44,867 bases of DNA from Microcoleus sp. EPA2 (GTDB lineage: Bacteria; Cyanobacteriota; Cyanobacteriia; Cyanobacteriales; Microcoleaceae): the NCBI GenBank assembly GCA_020882975.1, contig JAHRFD010000035.1, positions 1,453-46,319 of the forward strand, given 5' to 3'. This document shows positions 16,420 to 25,511 of the stretch, piece by piece. Under the pieces are notes generated by a model, which worked only from the letters and a program-made list of their open reading frames with translations, was not told where the DNA came from and ran no database searches. The position numbers were made by a program, and so were the translations under genes. How positions within the stretch are numbered: the stretch's first letter is position 1; each line of letters starts with the position of its first letter.

Positions 16420-18774
16420 ATGGAAACAGAACAAGACCCTAATATCGTAGAAATTAGCACCCAAACCAGACCGGTGCAGCAATTCTCCGCCGAGGAAGGA
16501 GAAGAGTCAGGCGAAAAGCCTCAAAAATCCTTGAATATAGCCCCGCTATTGAGGACTTTTAAACGGAAAGCCTTGATAATTATTGGGATTGTAGCCCTAG
16601 CAAGTGGTGGCATAGTCTACCAGATAAAAGGTAGCAAGAAAACCTATCAAGGTGATTTTCGGATGTTAGTGGAACCGGTAACAACGGAAGCCAGGATTGC
16701 CGATCCCTCTGCTTTGGCGAATCGCGAAGGCGGAGTGCCGAGTCGAGATTTTTTTAGTCTCGATTACGCAACTCAACTGGAAATTCTCAAGAGTCCTCAA
16801 ATGCTCTCAGAGATTACAAAACAAGTCAGAAAGCACGATCCCAAATTTACTGAAGAGTTTCTCAAAAAAGGATTGCTAGTATTGCGCCTGGGAGATACTG
16901 AACTAAATAAAACTAAAATTTTGGAAGTGAGATTCTTGGGTCAAGATCCTAAGTTAGTGGAATTGGTTTTACAAGAAACTAAAAAGAAATATTTAAAGTA
17001 CAGTCTTGACGAACGCAAAAGTCGCATTGGTGAAGGTGTTAAATTTATTGAAGACCAGCTTCCAGGACTGAATAAGCGCGTCAACGATTTAAAGTCGGAG
17101 TTGCAGATTATCCAACAGCAGCAAAGGATCGCCGATCCGAAAGAACAAGGAGCGCAATTGATCCAGCAAGTTCGGAATATAGAAACCTTACAACTAGAAA
17201 CCCAAAGGCTGCTAAAAGAGCAGAAGATTCTGTATGCAAACTTGCAAAAACAATTGGATTTTACACCAAATGAAGCTATTGCAGCGTCAGCTTTAAGCGA
17301 AGAACCTCAATATAAAGAACTGCTGACGAAGGTGAAGGAAGTAGAAGGTCAGATTGCGGTAGAAACAGCTCGGTTTAAGTCGGCGAATCCGATAGTGGAA
17401 GCTTTAGAGCGGAAGCGGGCAAATTTAATAGCATTACTAAATAAGCAAACTGACAGAATTTTGGGTCAAAATTTAGTAGGAACTCAGGCTAATTCTAAAG
17501 TTCAAAATTTCCAGAATTCCATTCGTATTGGCTTGATTAAGCAATTGGTTGATACTGCTAACCAAGTTCAAGTTTTAGAGGCTCGCAATCAAGCGATTAC
17601 GCAGACAAGAAACAATTTGGATCGACAAGCAAAAGAATTTCCTACCGTAGCCAGACGCTACAACGAACTGCAACAGCAACTAGATATAGCTGCGCGCACG
17701 CGGGATCAACTTTTGACTCAGCGGGAAACGCTACGGGTGCAAGCGGCTCAAAGTCAAGTACCTTGGGAAATAATTTCTGAGCCTCAAATACCGCGAGATC
17801 CTGATGGGAAGATGATTCCTGTGGCATCTAAAAATACCAATAAATTAATGATGGGGGTGCTTGGGGGGCTAGTTTTGGGTCTGGTGCTGGCGATAATCAT
17901 CGAAAAAATACAGAATACATTTTACGGTGCTGACGATGTTAAAGATGCAGTCGATTCCCCTTTGTTGGGTGTAATTCCTGTCAACAAAACTGCTAAAAAT
18001 TTCTATCCGTCTATTGCAAATGCCTATGAGGTTCTGGAAAACAAGGAGAATAAGTATAAAAAAAATGCTGCGGAATTTATAGAAGCTTTTGACTCTCTTT
18101 ATACTAACATTCGCTTTCTGTCTTCCCATCGGGCGATCGCCTCTGTGGTCATCGGTTCGGCTACAGCGGGGGAAGGCAAATCTATCATCGCTTTCAATTT
18201 AGCTCATGTGGCCGCGCTAGCAGGTCAGCGAGTGCTGTTAGTAGATGCAAATTTGCACGATCCCAGTCTTGATTTGCTGTTAAGTTTGCCAAATGCAAAG
18301 GGATTGAGCGATTTGTTGCAAAATAAAATTGAATTTAAGGAAGCGATTCAACGATCGCCTGTAGCGGATAATTTGTTTGTACTAACTGCGGGGATTCCTC
18401 AACCGGGCACTTCCAGACTGCTGGCTTCGTCTCAGATGCAGTATTTAATGGCAGAATTTAATGGGATATTTGACTTGGTGATCTACGATACGCCCCCGCT
18501 GGTTGAGAGTAAAGATGCTAATTTTTTGGCGGCACGGACTGATGGCATACTGATGGTGGTATCAATTCTCAAGGTGAAGCATTCTGTAGTGAAGAAAGTT
18601 TTCGCTCAATTAGAAAACTTTGGTATTCCTTGTTTAGGAACCGTTGCCAATCATATTGGTAAATCCAAAAAATATCAAGCTTCAAAACCACATTTACTGG
18701 CAGATAAAAATGAATATTTGAATTTTGCCCCAATCCCGTCGAGTCTGCCTAAATTAGCTCCCAAAAAAGAGTGA
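16420..18774 (+). CDS. Wzz / BY-kinase-type exopolysaccharide chain-length regulator
   Basis: The 784-residue protein couples a Wzz polysaccharide co-polymerase domain to a CpsD-like P-loop kinase domain, as in cyanobacterial Wzc homologues. TM1 is at about 51-68 and TM2 at about 475-496. Between them lies a long periplasmic coiled coil (about 200-440), and the GNVR-like linker ends in a Pro-rich patch (SEPQIPRDPDGKMIPVAS). The cytoplasmic kinase domain shows Walker A AGEGKS (near 582-587), Walker A' LLVDAN (near 608) and Walker B VIYDTPP (near 687). Walker A' reads D-A-N rather than the usual D-A-D, and the C-terminal tail has only two Tyr instead of a tyrosine cluster, so autophosphorylation may be reduced. 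It should control assembly and export of a polysaccharide made by the downstream glycosyltransferases. Confidence 0.92.
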   Translation: METEQDPNIVEISTQTRPVQQFSAEEGEESGEKPQKSLNIAPLLRTFKRKALIIIGIVALASGGIVYQIKGSKKTYQGDFRMLVEPVTTEARIADPSALANREGGVPSRDFFSLDYATQLEILKSPQMLSEITKQVRKHDPKFTEEFLKKGLLVLRLGDTELNKTKILEVRFLGQDPKLVELVLQETKKKYLKYSLDERKSRIGEGVKFIEDQLPGLNKRVNDLKSELQIIQQQQRIADPKEQGAQLIQQVRNIETLQLETQRLLKEQKILYANLQKQLDFTPNEAIAASALSEEPQYKELLTKVKEVEGQIAVETARFKSANPIVEALERKRANLIALLNKQTDRILGQNLVGTQANSKVQNFQNSIRIGLIKQLVDTANQVQVLEARNQAITQTRNNLDRQAKEFPTVARRYNELQQQLDIAARTRDQLLTQRETLRVQAAQSQVPWEIISEPQIPRDPDGKMIPVASKNTNKLMMGVLGGLVLGLVLAIIIEKIQNTFYGADDVKDAVDSPLLGVIPVNKTAKNFYPSIANAYEVLENKENKYKKNAAEFIEAFDSLYTNIRFLSSHRAIASVVIGSATAGEGKSIIAFNLAHVAALAGQRVLLVDANLHDPSLDLLLSLPNAKGLSDLLQNKIEFKEAIQRSPVADNLFVLTAGIPQPGTSRLLASSQMQYLMAEFNGIFDLVIYDTPPLVESKDANFLAARTDGILMVVSILKVKHSVVKKVFAQLENFGIPCLGTVANHIGKSKKYQASKPHLLADKNEYLNFAPIPSSLPKLAPKKE

Positions 18775-18864
18775 GTTGGATGCGGGTTCAACTCAGCAAT
18801 GATGCGGGAGTTGGGATAGTGAGTAGAAAAGATTGAATTTAAAATTTGGGGTGTAGCTCAGTTT

Positions 18865-19575
18865 ATGAAACCATATCAGCAAATAGCGATCGATGAATGC
18901 GGAGAAGCTTTAGTGGCAATTCCGGCTGACATATTTGCTTTGGAACAGCCACATCCCTATCAAAAATTAGGGGCTCCTTATCAGGAAAGCAAAGTTGATT
19001 CTCCTTACTATCTACGCCAAGGAGTTATAGATAGTTTGATTGGGGTTCAAAAGCGTTTGCAGCAAGATTATCCTGATTGGCAAATTCTGATATTTGATGC
19101 TTATAGACCAGTGGAAGTGCAGCAGTTTATGGTGGATTTTACTTTTGCTGAAATTGCCAAAGCTCAAGGCTATGAATTGCCAGTTTCCGAAGATAAAAGA
19201 CAAGTAATTCTAGAGCAAGTGTATCAATTTTGGGCGGTGCCGAGTCTCGATCGCGCTACACCGCCACCCCATAGTACGGGTGCAGCCTTAGATGTGACTT
19301 TAGTCGATCGCCAAAACGGGCCAATTGATATGGGTTCTCCCATCGATGAAATATCAGAACGTTCTTATCCTGATTATTTTGCCAGCAGTAAGGAACCCGC
19401 CGAACAAGCATTTCATTGTCGGAGAAAAATATTAAAAAATGCGATGATTGCTGCTGGTTTTCGACAGCATCCTCACGAGTGGTGGCATTTTTCCTTGGGA
19501 GATCAGATGTGGGCTTGGTCCATGGGTGAACAACAGAGGGACAAACAATTTGTCGCCCGATACGGCCGTTATTGA
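18865..19575 (+). CDS. VanX-type D-alanyl-D-alanine dipeptidase (M15D)
   Basis: The 236-residue protein carries the zinc-peptidase signature of family M15D: PHSTGAALDV (ligands His136 and Asp143), DMGSPIDEI, and EWWHF (catalytic Glu205, ligand His208). Arg in FDAYRP (near 79) matches the conserved Arg of VanX. VanX hydrolyses the D-Ala-D-Ala dipeptide. In bacteria without vancomycin resistance genes, as here (no vanHA or vanRS neighbours), relatives are thought to recycle peptidoglycan-derived dipeptide. There is no signal peptide, so the enzyme is probably cytoplasmic. It lies between the chain-length regulator and the nucleotidylyltransferase, all on the same strand, but the gaps (90 and 311 bp) argue against a tight operon. 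Confidence 0.93.
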   Translation: MKPYQQIAIDECGEALVAIPADIFALEQPHPYQKLGAPYQESKVDSPYYLRQGVIDSLIGVQKRLQQDYPDWQILIFDAYRPVEVQQFMVDFTFAEIAKAQGYELPVSEDKRQVILEQVYQFWAVPSLDRATPPPHSTGAALDVTLVDRQNGPIDMGSPIDEISERSYPDYFASSKEPAEQAFHCRRKILKNAMIAAGFRQHPHEWWHFSLGDQMWAWSMGEQQRDKQFVARYGRY

Positions 19576-19886
19576 AAGAAGGAAGAAGGTGCTTCGACTT
19601 CGCTCAGGAACCAGGAAAAAGGTGCTTCTACTAGGGTGGGGTAAGGGAGTGAGGAATCAGGAAGAAACAATTGGGAGCGAGGGTTTGAGCAATTAAGAAT
19701 GTCCTCAAGGTATTGAGGGTGGCTGTGATTTTGCTAAAAAGTCGATCGCCTTCAATCCATGGAATCAGAATAGACCCAGACTCTTGCCACGGGAGGAATG
19801 GTGCTTTAAGATGAACGAAAGCGAACAAGTGCAGACAAATCCAGTCAGCACCGCAAACCAAGCAAGGATAACTCAGAGTTAACCAA
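19576..19886. other. 311-bp spacer, no gene supported
   Basis: Starts with a short duplicated GAAGGTGCTTC / AAAGGTGCTTC segment (about 19585-19630), followed by ordinary sequence. A 23-codon ORF at 19811-19882 just before the next start has no supporting evidence. Confidence 0.45.
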
Positions 19887-20960
19887 ATGAAAGCATTAAT
19901 CCTCTCTGGCGGCAAAGGAACACGTTTGCGTCCCCTCACCTATACGGGTGCAAAGCAGTTGGTTCCTGTGGCAAATAAGCCCATACTGTGGTACGGAATT
20001 GAGCTAATTGTGGCGGCAGGGATTACGGATATTGGGATTATTGTTAGTCCCGAAACTGGTGAAGAAGTGAAAGCGAAAACCGGAAATGGCGATCGCTTTG
20101 GTGCGAAAATTACTTATATTTTGCAGGAAAAACCAGCGGGATTAGCTCATGCGGTTAAAATCGCCCAACCATTTTTGGGAGATTCTCCGTTTATCATGTA
20201 CTTAGGAGACAACTTAATTGAAAGTAAACTAAATCCGTTTTTAGAGACTTTTAACAACAACAAACTAGATGCTTTGATTATGCTGCGGCAGGTGGCGAAT
20301 CCTACTGCTTTTGGTGTAGCGACAGTGGATGAAAAAGGGCGAGTATTGCAGCTAGTAGAAAAACCGAAAGTCCCCCCTTCTAATTTAGCATTAGTTGGGG
20401 TTTACTTTTTTGCTCCTACGATTCACGAGGCGATCGCTCAAATTCAACCATCTGCCCGTGGCGAACTAGAAATTACTGATGCAATTCAACAGCTAATTAA
20501 TCAGCAAAAAAAAGTTGAAGCTTGCAATTTAGAAGGTTGGTGGTTGGATACGGGCAAAAAAGACGATTTGCTAAGTGCTAACCAAATTATCCTAGATAGC
20601 TGTATTGTAGCTTCGACAGAATTAAAAGTAGATGCGAAAAGTCAAATTATCGGGCGAGTACAAATTGGAAAAAGTAGTGAAATAGTTAACTGCACGGTAC
20701 GCGGACCAGTGGTGATTGGGGAAAATTGCCACATTGAAAATTGCTTTATCGGACCTTACAGTAGTATTGCCGATCGAGTCACGATGATTGATGCGGATAT
20801 CGAACACAGTGTCATCTTGGAAGGTGCTAAAATATCAGGGATTGAGCAACGAATTGTGGACAGCGTAATCGGCCAGCGAGCTCAATTAACTAATGCTCCT
20901 ATCCGTCCGAAAGCGCTGAGGTTTATGATTGGGGATGACAGTCAAATCGAGTTGGTGTAA
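19887..20960 (+). CDS. Glucose-1-phosphate thymidylyltransferase, long form (RmlA-like)
   Basis: The 357-residue enzyme has an N-terminal nucleotidyltransferase domain with KALILSGGKGTRLRPLT (residues 2-18), the GxGTRLxPLT signature, then KQLVPVANKPI, MYLGDNLI (metal-binding Asp) and EKPK. The C-terminal third is a left-handed beta helix of hexapeptide-like repeats (IGRVQIG, VIGENCHIENC). The length fits the TIGR01208 long-form family, which transfers thymidylyl groups to glucose 1-phosphate for dTDP-sugars; the short RmlA of the rhamnose pathway is about 290 residues. Other nucleotide-sugar products are possible. It probably supplies activated sugar to the glycosyltransferases that follow. 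rmlB, rmlC and rmlD are not in the window. Confidence 0.88.
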   Translation: MKALILSGGKGTRLRPLTYTGAKQLVPVANKPILWYGIELIVAAGITDIGIIVSPETGEEVKAKTGNGDRFGAKITYILQEKPAGLAHAVKIAQPFLGDSPFIMYLGDNLIESKLNPFLETFNNNKLDALIMLRQVANPTAFGVATVDEKGRVLQLVEKPKVPPSNLALVGVYFFAPTIHEAIAQIQPSARGELEITDAIQQLINQQKKVEACNLEGWWLDTGKKDDLLSANQIILDSCIVASTELKVDAKSQIIGRVQIGKSSEIVNCTVRGPVVIGENCHIENCFIGPYSSIADRVTMIDADIEHSVILEGAKISGIEQRIVDSVIGQRAQLTNAPIRPKALRFMIGDDSQIELV

Positions 20961-21021
20961 GTTTGGATATTGCCAATATCGGCAGCAATCATGCGGTTTG
21001 ACAAGAAATAAATGTTTTTGT

Positions 21022-21045
21022 GGGGTGGGCCCGAAAGCCCGCCCC
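21022..21045. terminator. GC-rich hairpin after the nucleotidylyltransferase gene
   Basis: GGGGTGGGC, loop CCGAAA, GCCCGCCCC: a 9-bp stem with one G-U pair, but without a T-run. It may be a repeat-derived hairpin that stabilises the mRNA end rather than a true terminator. Confidence 0.45.
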
Positions 21046-21094
21046 CTTAACAGGTTAAGATGGGTGTTTCCCAAGCATCGATACTAAGTTATCC

Positions 21095-21101
21095 AAAGGA
21101 G
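21095..21101 (+). promoter_or_regulatory. Shine-Dalgarno that decides a TTG start
   Basis: AAAGGAG at 21095-21101 lies 8 bases before TTG 21110, and no in-frame ATG occurs until well inside the gene, so TTG is the likely start of the coiled-coil protein. Confidence 0.65.
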
Positions 21102-21109
21102 AGGAAAGT

Positions 21110-21643
21110 TTGCAGTCTGAAGAAATACCAACTCAACAAATAATTGATAAATTACGACAAACTTTGGAACCACGAATTGGTATTGTTGATTCGCCATTGT
21201 CTGTGAGAGAAAAAAGTGCGATGGCGCTTGAGGAAGAAGATGAAGATATCGCTCTGTTAAAAACTGGTTTTGATATTTACAATATCCCAATAACCTCTTA
21301 CCAAAGGAGGCTTGGTTCCGCAGTAATCGCGGTTAGAAAAATAGTCAGAAAATTGCTAAGACCTGTACTAGAAAGACAAGTAATTTATAATTTTGCCAAT
21401 ACGCGCGTCGTTCAAACATTGAGCAATCAATTGCAAAAATTGCAGGAGAATCAGCAAAGCCTAGAGAAAAAAATTCAATCTGAATTTAGCAACGAGTCTC
21501 CTGAAGTTAGAGCTAAACTTGAGATTCAACAAACAGCGATCGCAGCACTGCAATCTGAAATAGAGCAAATAAAAGCTATACAGGAGCAGCATTCTGCTAT
21601 GTTAGAAGAAATCCGGGTGAGATTGCTAGATCTACCGCGATAA
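21110..21643 (+). CDS. Coiled-coil protein of the polysaccharide locus
   Basis: I can assign no enzyme activity. The 177 residues hold an acidic N-terminal part (ALEEEDEDIALLKTGFDIY, about 41-59). A basic amphipathic stretch follows (ITSYQRRLGSAVIAVRKIVRKLLRPVLERQ within about 62-92). From about 95 to the end there is a coiled coil (LQKLQENQQSLEKKI, LQSEIEQIKAIQEQ). The basic patch resembles a segment I have seen at the N-termini of glycan methyltransferases and glycosyltransferases in cyanobacteria, where it may tether them to the membrane. Here it stands alone without a catalytic domain. Position between the nucleotidylyltransferase and a GT2-GT4 fusion suggests a scaffold for the glycan enzymes (inference). 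The start is TTG with a good Shine-Dalgarno. Confidence 0.75.
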   Translation: MQSEEIPTQQIIDKLRQTLEPRIGIVDSPLSVREKSAMALEEEDEDIALLKTGFDIYNIPITSYQRRLGSAVIAVRKIVRKLLRPVLERQVIYNFANTRVVQTLSNQLQKLQENQQSLEKKIQSEFSNESPEVRAKLEIQQTAIAALQSEIEQIKAIQEQHSAMLEEIRVRLLDLPR

Positions 21644-21739
21644 AATATCAAAAATCACACCAAGCAATTTTCGTTCTCTAAGTCTATAAATTTAGTCGCG
21701 AGAGTAATCTAAGTTCTAAAATCTAAAATCTAAAATTTG

Positions 21740-23878
21740 ATGATCGCACTACCAATATGCTCGCTAATTATAGTTAACTATAACGGTTTTCGCCAAACTA
21801 AAGATTGCTTAAAATCGCTCCAAAAACTTGCGTATCCCGAAGAAAAACTAGATGTTATCTTAATAGATAACTGTTCTCAAGACGACTCAGTTAAATCTTT
21901 GCAGGAATCCTTTCCTAAAGTTCGCATTGTGGTAAATTCAGTCAACAACTTTGCCAAAGCTCTTAACTTGGGTATCAGCAAAGCTCGAGGACAGTACATC
22001 GCATTTCTGAATAACGATGCTACTCTAGAAAGTCGGTGGTTAGAAATTTTAATTAAACAACTAGAAAGCAACCCCAAGGCTGGTGCTGCTAGTGGCAAAT
22101 TGCTGTTCAAAGACGGGCGAATTAATAGTGTGGGAATTCAGCAATTACCTAATTTTTATTGGCGAGATGTGGGCTTTGGGGAGAAAGATGCAGGACAATA
22201 TGATACAGAACGCACCGTAGAAGGTTTGTGTTGGGCTACGGTGCTGTTTCGTAGGGAATGTCTCGAAGATGTGGGACCGATAGATGAAGATTTTGTGATG
22301 TATTTTGAGGATGTTGAGTTTGCGAAACGCTGTCAAAAGCGGGGTTGGGAAATGCTTTATATTCCCGATGCGATCGCACATCACGAATACCGAGGCTCAA
22401 GTCGGGGAAGTAAACTCACGGAGTATTTTTGTAACCGTAATCGTTTTTTGTATTTAGCAAAACACGAACCTTTGCAATTAGTTTCTGCGATTCATACTTC
22501 GGATTTTTTTACGAATAAACAGTATGATTTGTTGTTCGAGAGCATATTTGTAGCAATTAAAAAATTGCTAGAGTATCAGAAGCCGGAAATAGTAGAAACT
22601 GTGCTGTCGCAATTGTCGGAAAAGTTGGCGGTGATTTATAGTCGGCTAAAAGTCGATCGCATTTTGTCTCGGTTACAGGTGGTTCGAGGCGATCGCCAAA
22701 TGTCGATCGGGATTTACGATCACGGACTGCATTTTATTGGTGGGGGACAAAAATATGTAGCGACAATGGCTTCCCTGCTGCAAAATCAATTTAGTATCAC
22801 TTTTATTACTAACAAACCAGTGGCGATTTCGGATTTAGAATCCTGGTACGGACTCAACCTTTCCCAATGTCAAATAAAAGTGATTCCGTTGCAGTTTTAC
22901 GAAAAGCGCGGAATGCAGTGTATTGATTCCAGCATGATTACCGATGACTTGGAAAATCCCTTTGATGAAATTGCCAAAGAAAGCAAAAATTATGATATTT
23001 TTGTGAACGCTAATCAACTGGAAAAAGTCAAACCATTGTCCCCAATTTCAGTATTTTTCTGCCATTTTCCCAATACTTTTCGCAACCGTCATTTTGCGGT
23101 TGATGACTACACGTTCATGATTGCTAACAGTCAATTTACTGTCAAATGGTTGGAGAAACGCTGGAATCTCAAACCCACTTTTTTACTGTATCCGCCCGTA
23201 GAAATGGCAACTTCTCAAGTGCCGAAAGAAAACATTATTTTAGCTGTGGGACAGTGGGAAGCTGGGGGAACCAAAAAGCAAATTGAATTAATTAAAGCTT
23301 TTCGCAGTTTGCGGGAGAATTATCCAGAACAACTGCAAGGATGGCGGCTAGTTTTGGTGGGAAGTAGTGTTCCTCGCAATCCTTATTTAAAGACTGTTCA
23401 AAGTTTATTGAAGCAAGATTCTAGGGCGATCGAACTTAAAGTCAATGCTGACTTGGAAGAGGTAAAATCGCTTTATGCTAAAGCCAGTATATTTTGGCAC
23501 GGCTGCGGTTTGGGAGAAGTCAATCCCCAAAGATTTGAACATTTCGGGATGGCGACGGTGGAAGCAATGCAAAACCGTTGTGTTCCGATTGTTTTCAACG
23601 GTGGTGGACAACCGGAAATTGTGGAACATGGGCGATCGGGTTTTTTATTCAACACTGTGGAGGAACTGTGTCACCATTCCCATCAACTGATTGCTAATCC
23701 TGATTTGTTAGTAGAATTTCAAGGGTTTGCTGAACAGCGTGGCGAAGGTTTTAGCAGTGCATATTTCGAGGCAAAAGTCAAGCAATTTTTTGATCTCATT
23801 CGCCAAGAATATGCTACAATGCCTCTGCCCAATCCAGGGTATGTAGCTCAAATGCTCGATATCGATCGCGCTCGATAA
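21740..23878 (+). CDS. Two-domain glycosyltransferase (GT2 fused to GT4)
   Basis: The 712-residue protein joins two glycosyltransferases. The N-terminal GT2 domain (about 1-260) begins CSLIIVNYNGFRQTKDCLKSL and contains LIDNCSQDDS, the metal-binding FLNNDATLE (DxD-like), the variable region with GLCWATVLFRRE, and DEDFVMYFEDVEFAKRCQKRGW, typical of rhamnosyltransferase-like GT2 enzymes. The C-terminal part (about 330-700) is a GT4 (GT-B) domain with a GGGQKYVA entry, ILAVGQWEAGGTKKQIELI and RFEHFGMATVEAMQNRCVPIV, the E-x7-E-like nucleotide-sugar site. Such fusions add two sugars in succession to a growing glycan. No membrane helix is seen. ATG at 21740 is preferred over the overlapping TTG at 21737. 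It is the central enzyme of this locus; sugars are unknown. Confidence 0.9.
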   Translation: MIALPICSLIIVNYNGFRQTKDCLKSLQKLAYPEEKLDVILIDNCSQDDSVKSLQESFPKVRIVVNSVNNFAKALNLGISKARGQYIAFLNNDATLESRWLEILIKQLESNPKAGAASGKLLFKDGRINSVGIQQLPNFYWRDVGFGEKDAGQYDTERTVEGLCWATVLFRRECLEDVGPIDEDFVMYFEDVEFAKRCQKRGWEMLYIPDAIAHHEYRGSSRGSKLTEYFCNRNRFLYLAKHEPLQLVSAIHTSDFFTNKQYDLLFESIFVAIKKLLEYQKPEIVETVLSQLSEKLAVIYSRLKVDRILSRLQVVRGDRQMSIGIYDHGLHFIGGGQKYVATMASLLQNQFSITFITNKPVAISDLESWYGLNLSQCQIKVIPLQFYEKRGMQCIDSSMITDDLENPFDEIAKESKNYDIFVNANQLEKVKPLSPISVFFCHFPNTFRNRHFAVDDYTFMIANSQFTVKWLEKRWNLKPTFLLYPPVEMATSQVPKENIILAVGQWEAGGTKKQIELIKAFRSLRENYPEQLQGWRLVLVGSSVPRNPYLKTVQSLLKQDSRAIELKVNADLEEVKSLYAKASIFWHGCGLGEVNPQRFEHFGMATVEAMQNRCVPIVFNGGGQPEIVEHGRSGFLFNTVEELCHHSHQLIANPDLLVEFQGFAEQRGEGFSSAYFEAKVKQFFDLIRQEYATMPLPNPGYVAQMLDIDRAR

Positions 23879-24012
23879 ATTGCTCCGATGCGGGTTTTAC
23901 CAACAATATTTAATGATGACAAACAATTTATATAAACCCGCCCCCACAGCGCCAATAACTTACACCAAATCTGACTTCTGTCCAACCATAAAAATGTACA
24001 TTTTGATTCTGA

Positions 24013-24076
24013 GTGGGGGCGGGTTTAGGAGATTATGGGTTTTCGGCAATTATTTTTGGTAAAACCCGCCCCTAAA
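24013..24076. repeat. Dispersed GGGGGCGGGTTT palindromic element
   Basis: GTGGGGGCGGGTTT at about 24014 and AAAACCCGCCCCTA at about 24061 form the arms; the middle contains AGGAGATTATGGGTT, close to the copies at 4903 and 5059. The same family recurs between 25245 and 25493. Confidence 0.75.
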
Positions 24077-24104
24077 ATATAGATAAATTGTGTTTCCTAA
24101 AATC

Positions 24105-25175
24105 ATGTCCAATTCACTGTTAATTAATTTGTCATTTTTAACTCCCCAACCAACGGGAATTGGCATCTATGCAGCAAATCTGTTTCCCCAACTTAAAAAA
24201 CTAGAACCAACCTTACTTAGTTCCCAACAGATTGAGGATTATACTTGCTATCAAATTCCGGGAAATCTCACCCCCGATAGTGGGAGTAAAGGACAGATAA
24301 ACAGAATATTGTGGACTCAATTTAACTTACCTAAAATTTACCAAAAATTGAACTCAAGCCTGATATTTTCTCCAATTCCCGAAGCACCTTTGTATTCAGG
24401 CTGCCGCTATATAGTCACAGTACACGATTTAATCCCTTTGCGATTTCCCCAAAAATTTTCGCGTTTGACAGCTTATTTCCGCTACTATATACCCCAGGTT
24501 TTGCGACAAGCGGAACACATTATTTGCGATTCTCAAGCTACGGTGGAGGATGTGGCTCAATTTTATCAAATTCCGACCCAAAAAATGACGGCAATTCCCC
24601 TAGCTTGCGATCGCCTTAATTTTAGATATTTAGACTTACCAGTCAAAAATTATTTTCTGTATACAGGGAGACACGATCCTTATAAAAACCTGGAAAGGTT
24701 AATTGCAGCCTTTGCGAGTTTGGGCGATCGGGCAAATTACGAACTTTGGCTATCGGGGCCAAGCAATGCGTACACACCAAAATTGATAGCACAAGTTGCA
24801 GAATTAGGACTAGAATCTGCCATCAAATTTTTGGGTTACGTTCCCTACGATCGATTACCCATAATAATGAATCAAGCCATCGCCCTAGTTTTCCCAACAC
24901 TTTGGGAAGGATTCGGCTTACCAATTTTAGAAGCAATGGCTTGCGGCACTCCTGTAATTACATCCAACCTGTCATCAATGCCAGAAGTGAGCTCAGATGC
25001 GGCATTATTAGTAAATCCTTACAACATTGGAGAAATCGCCGCAGCAATGCAAGCCATAGCCACAGATGCAAAATTGCGATCGCACTTAAAGACTGCTAGT
25101 TTAGCTAGAGCAGAGCAATTTAGCTGGAACAAAACCGGAGAAGCCACTGCCAATATTTTACAAAAACACCTTTAA
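24105..25175 (+). CDS. GT4-family glycosyltransferase (copy A)
   Basis: The 356-residue enzyme (ATG at 24105) is a GT-B fold, GT4-type glycosyltransferase. N-terminal half: [51 protein letters not shown] and [21 protein letters not shown]-terminal donor-binding half: [32 protein letters not shown], and [33 protein letters not shown], which is the EGFGLP...E nucleotide-sugar signature. Many relatives are mannosyltransferases, but the donor cannot be read from sequence. It is the closest relative of the next gene, so the two are tandem paralogues. A GTG at 24090 would add five residues but has no better ribosome binding site. Confidence 0.92.
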   Translation: MSNSLLINLSFLTPQPTGIGIYAANLFPQLKKLEPTLLSSQQIEDYTCYQIPGNLTPDSGSKGQINRILWTQFNLPKIYQKLNSSLIFSPIPEAPLYSGCRYIVTVHDLIPLRFPQKFSRLTAYFRYYIPQVLRQAEHIICDSQATVEDVAQFYQIPTQKMTAIPLACDRLNFRYLDLPVKNYFLYTGRHDPYKNLERLIAAFASLGDRANYELWLSGPSNAYTPKLIAQVAELGLESAIKFLGYVPYDRLPIIMNQAIALVFPTLWEGFGLPILEAMACGTPVITSNLSSMPEVSSDAALLVNPYNIGEIAAAMQAIATDAKLRSHLKTASLARAEQFSWNKTGEATANILQKHL

Positions 25176-25341
25176 ATCATCTCTCTTAATCTCTTCCCTC
25201 TGCGCCCTCTGCGCCCTCTGCGGTTAAAAAAAATCTTACAAAAATATTTGTAGAGGCGGGTTTCACCAATAATCTATGTGAGAAACTAACAATCTGTAAA
25301 ACCCGCCCCCACCCAACACACAATCCAAATACTGTGTGGGG

Positions 25342-25493
25342 GCGGGTTTATCTAGATTGTTTGTATTCATCAAATATTCCTCGTAAAACCCGCCCCTACA
25401 GGAATTATGGTTAATTAGCGGGTTTATCTAGATTGTTTGTATTCATCAAATATTCCTCGTAAAACCCGCCCCTACAGGAATTATGGTTAATTA
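25342..25493. repeat. 76-bp tandem duplication in a 336-bp repeat-filled spacer (25176-25511)
   Basis: Two adjacent copies (25342-25417 and 25418-25493), each starting GCGGGTTTATCTAGATTG and ending GGTTAATTA, look identical by eye. They are part of a GGGGGCGGGTTT element; another copy starts near 25255. The 5' part of the spacer holds a CTCTGCGCCCTCTGCGCC direct repeat (about 25199-25222). No gene is seen. Confidence 0.9.
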
Positions 25494-25511
25494 TATCGAA
25501 TATATTATCCC

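Noticed and set aside
18865..19575. Vancomycin-resistance function for the VanX homologue
   Set aside because: No vanH, vanA or regulator genes nearby, and the organism type has an outer membrane; a recycling role is more likely.
19811..19882. 23-codon ORF just before the nucleotidylyltransferase gene, as a leader peptide
   Set aside because: No ribosome binding site, no attenuator structure, and chance ORFs of this size are common.
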